Assembly: GCF_024723735.1 (NCBI RefSeq)
Contig: NZ_JANQDU010000003.1
Span: 496,001 to 560,000, forward strand
Direction: 5' to 3'
DNA length: 64,000 nt
From: Frigidibacter sp. ROC022
GTDB taxonomy: Bacteria > Pseudomonadota > Alphaproteobacteria > Rhodobacterales > Rhodobacteraceae
Of the stretch, positions 63,137 to 64,000 are shown in pieces; within the stretch, counting starts at the first letter, position 1; every line of letters begins with the position of its first letter. Position numbers and translations under genes: made by a program. Under the pieces are notes generated by a model. It saw only the letters and a list, made by a program, of their open reading frames with translations, ran no database searches and was not told where the DNA came from.

Positions 63137-64000
63137 CTATCCCCGCACCGCGCCGGACAGGTGCGGGATTTCGGCCATGTAGCTGGCCAAGGACCGGTCG
63201 AGCCGGTCGGTGATGTCGTCAAGCTGCGCCTCGTTCACGATCATCGGCGGGCAGACCAGGAAGTGATCGCCCGCGGTTCCGCCTCGGCTGCGCCGGGAAT
63301 AGATGATCAGCCCGTTGTCATAGGCGATGTCGACCAGCCTTGAATGGGCATTCAGCTCGGCGGGCAGGGGGGCCTTGCTGTTGCGGTCGGCCATCAGTTC
63401 GAAGGCGGTCAGAAGCCCCTTGCCGCGCACGTCCCCGATCAGCGGATAGCGCTGCATCAGGCCGCGCAGCCTTTCGGTCAGCTTGACGCCCATCCGCGCC
63501 GCGTTGCCGGTCAGGTCGCGGGACTCGATCTGCTCCAGCACGGCGCAGCCGGCGGCACAGGCCAGCGGGTTGCCGGCATAGGTGAAGCCATGGACGAAGC
63601 CGCCTTCGCGCATCACGGCCTCGACGATGTCGTCCCGGGCGATCATCGCGCCCAGGGGCACATAGCCGCCGCCGAAGCCCTTCGAGATCGCGATCAGGTC
63701 GGGGGTCACGTCCCAGTGCTCGGCGCCGAAGAAGCGCCCGGTGCGGCCGCCGCCGGTCATCACCTCGTCATGGATCAGCAGGACGCCATGCCGGGTGCAG
63801 ATGTCCCGAATCCGCTGCATGTATCCGGCGGGGGGCACCAGGGCCCCGGTCGAGGCGCCGCCGACCGGCTCGACGATGAAGGCCAGCACGGTGTCGGGGC
63901 CTTCCTCGAGGATCTTCGCCTCCAGCATATCGGCATAGTGCCGCCCGGTCTCCGGGTCGTCGGGATCCAGCCCGTCGAGATAGGCGCGTGGCGCCGGCAC
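63137..64000 (-). CDS. Class III (omega-amino acid type) aminotransferase, C-terminal part (5' end outside window)
   Basis: The last 287 residues of a PLP fold-type I class III aminotransferase; the gene runs past the right edge. The cofactor Asp region is LLIHDEVMTGGGRTGRFFG, and the Schiff-base Lys is in ISKGFGGGYVPLGA. Enzymes of this group move amino groups from omega-amino acids, diamines or polyamines. It is the first visible gene of the operon with BKACE, GNAT and the polyamine-type deacetylase, which supports a role in breakdown of an amine to a beta-keto acid. Confidence 0.92.
   Translation of the reverse strand: MPAPRAYLDGLDPDDPETGRHYADMLEAKILEEGPDTVLAFIVEPVGGASTGALVPPAGYMQRIRDICTRHGVLLIHDEVMTGGGRTGRFFGAEHWDVTPDLIAISKGFGGGYVPLGAMIARDDIVEAVMREGGFVHGFTYAGNPLACAAGCAVLEQIESRDLTGNAARMGVKLTERLRGLMQRYPLIGDVRGKGLLTAFELMADRNSKAPLPAELNAHSRLVDIAYDNGLIIYSRRSRGGTAGDHFLVCPPMIVNEAQLDDITDRLDRSLASYMAEIPHLSGAVRG

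Overview
The window is chromosomal DNA of a high-GC alphaproteobacterium, most likely a member of the Rhodobacteraceae (Rhodobacter/Paracoccus/Rhodovulum-like). This rests on three things: the block trpG-trpD-(ung)-trpC-moaC-moeA-lexA with comEC, gltX and gltA beside it, the alphaproteobacterial LexA operator type (GTTC-N7-GTTC), and the strong G/C preference at third codon positions. No rRNA, tRNA, insertion sequence, phage gene or CRISPR array was seen. Genes are very tightly packed, with about twenty 4-bp ATGA- or TTGA-type start/stop overlaps. The first and last genes are cut by the window edges.

Left part (1-26.6 kb), mostly core metabolism: the end of a cytochrome c maturation operon (ccmF, ccmH) with a PaaG-like crotonase; an unknown Cys-rich secreted protein; gltA with a clear terminator; gltX; divergent comEC; lexA with its own promoter and tandem LexA boxes; moeA-moaC-trpC; ung-trpD-trpG; a divergent membrane-anchored polysaccharide deacetylase homologue with a very long Pro/Ala/Glu linker; a small DUF2892 membrane protein; a valine-degradation operon (isobutyryl-CoA dehydrogenase, 3-hydroxyisobutyryl-CoA hydrolase, mmsB); glmU-glmS coupled to an AlkD-like gene; gph; and a lone DegT-type aminotransferase.

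Middle part (26.7-50.2 kb), accessory catabolism: two complete peptide-type ABC importer operons run towards each other. Each contains five transporter genes, one metallopeptidase (M24 or M32) and a terminal 2-oxo-acid aldolase (HpcH/HpaI or RraA type). Divergent from the second lies an operon of a GntR regulator, creatininase-family hydrolase, PanE-like reductase, SDR, M20 dipeptidase and amidase. An M24 peptidase plus a diaminopropionate ammonia-lyase-like enzyme follow in convergent orientation. Together these look like a system for importing and dismantling amide-linked compounds; the substrate cannot be read from sequence.

Right part (50.3-64 kb): an operon for a membrane complex related to hydrogenase-4 and complex I (HyfB, C, E, F, G and I homologues). 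Its large subunit lacks both cysteine pairs that hold the NiFe centre, so it is an energy-converting-hydrogenase-related (Ehr) type complex and not a hydrogenase. It is preceded by an XRE regulator and followed by an unknown membrane protein. Upstream is an intact sdhA without sdhB, sdhC or sdhD nearby, then an operon of a class III aminotransferase (cut by the edge), a beta-keto-acid cleavage enzyme, a GNAT acetyltransferase and an acetylpolyamine-amidohydrolase-like deacetylase.
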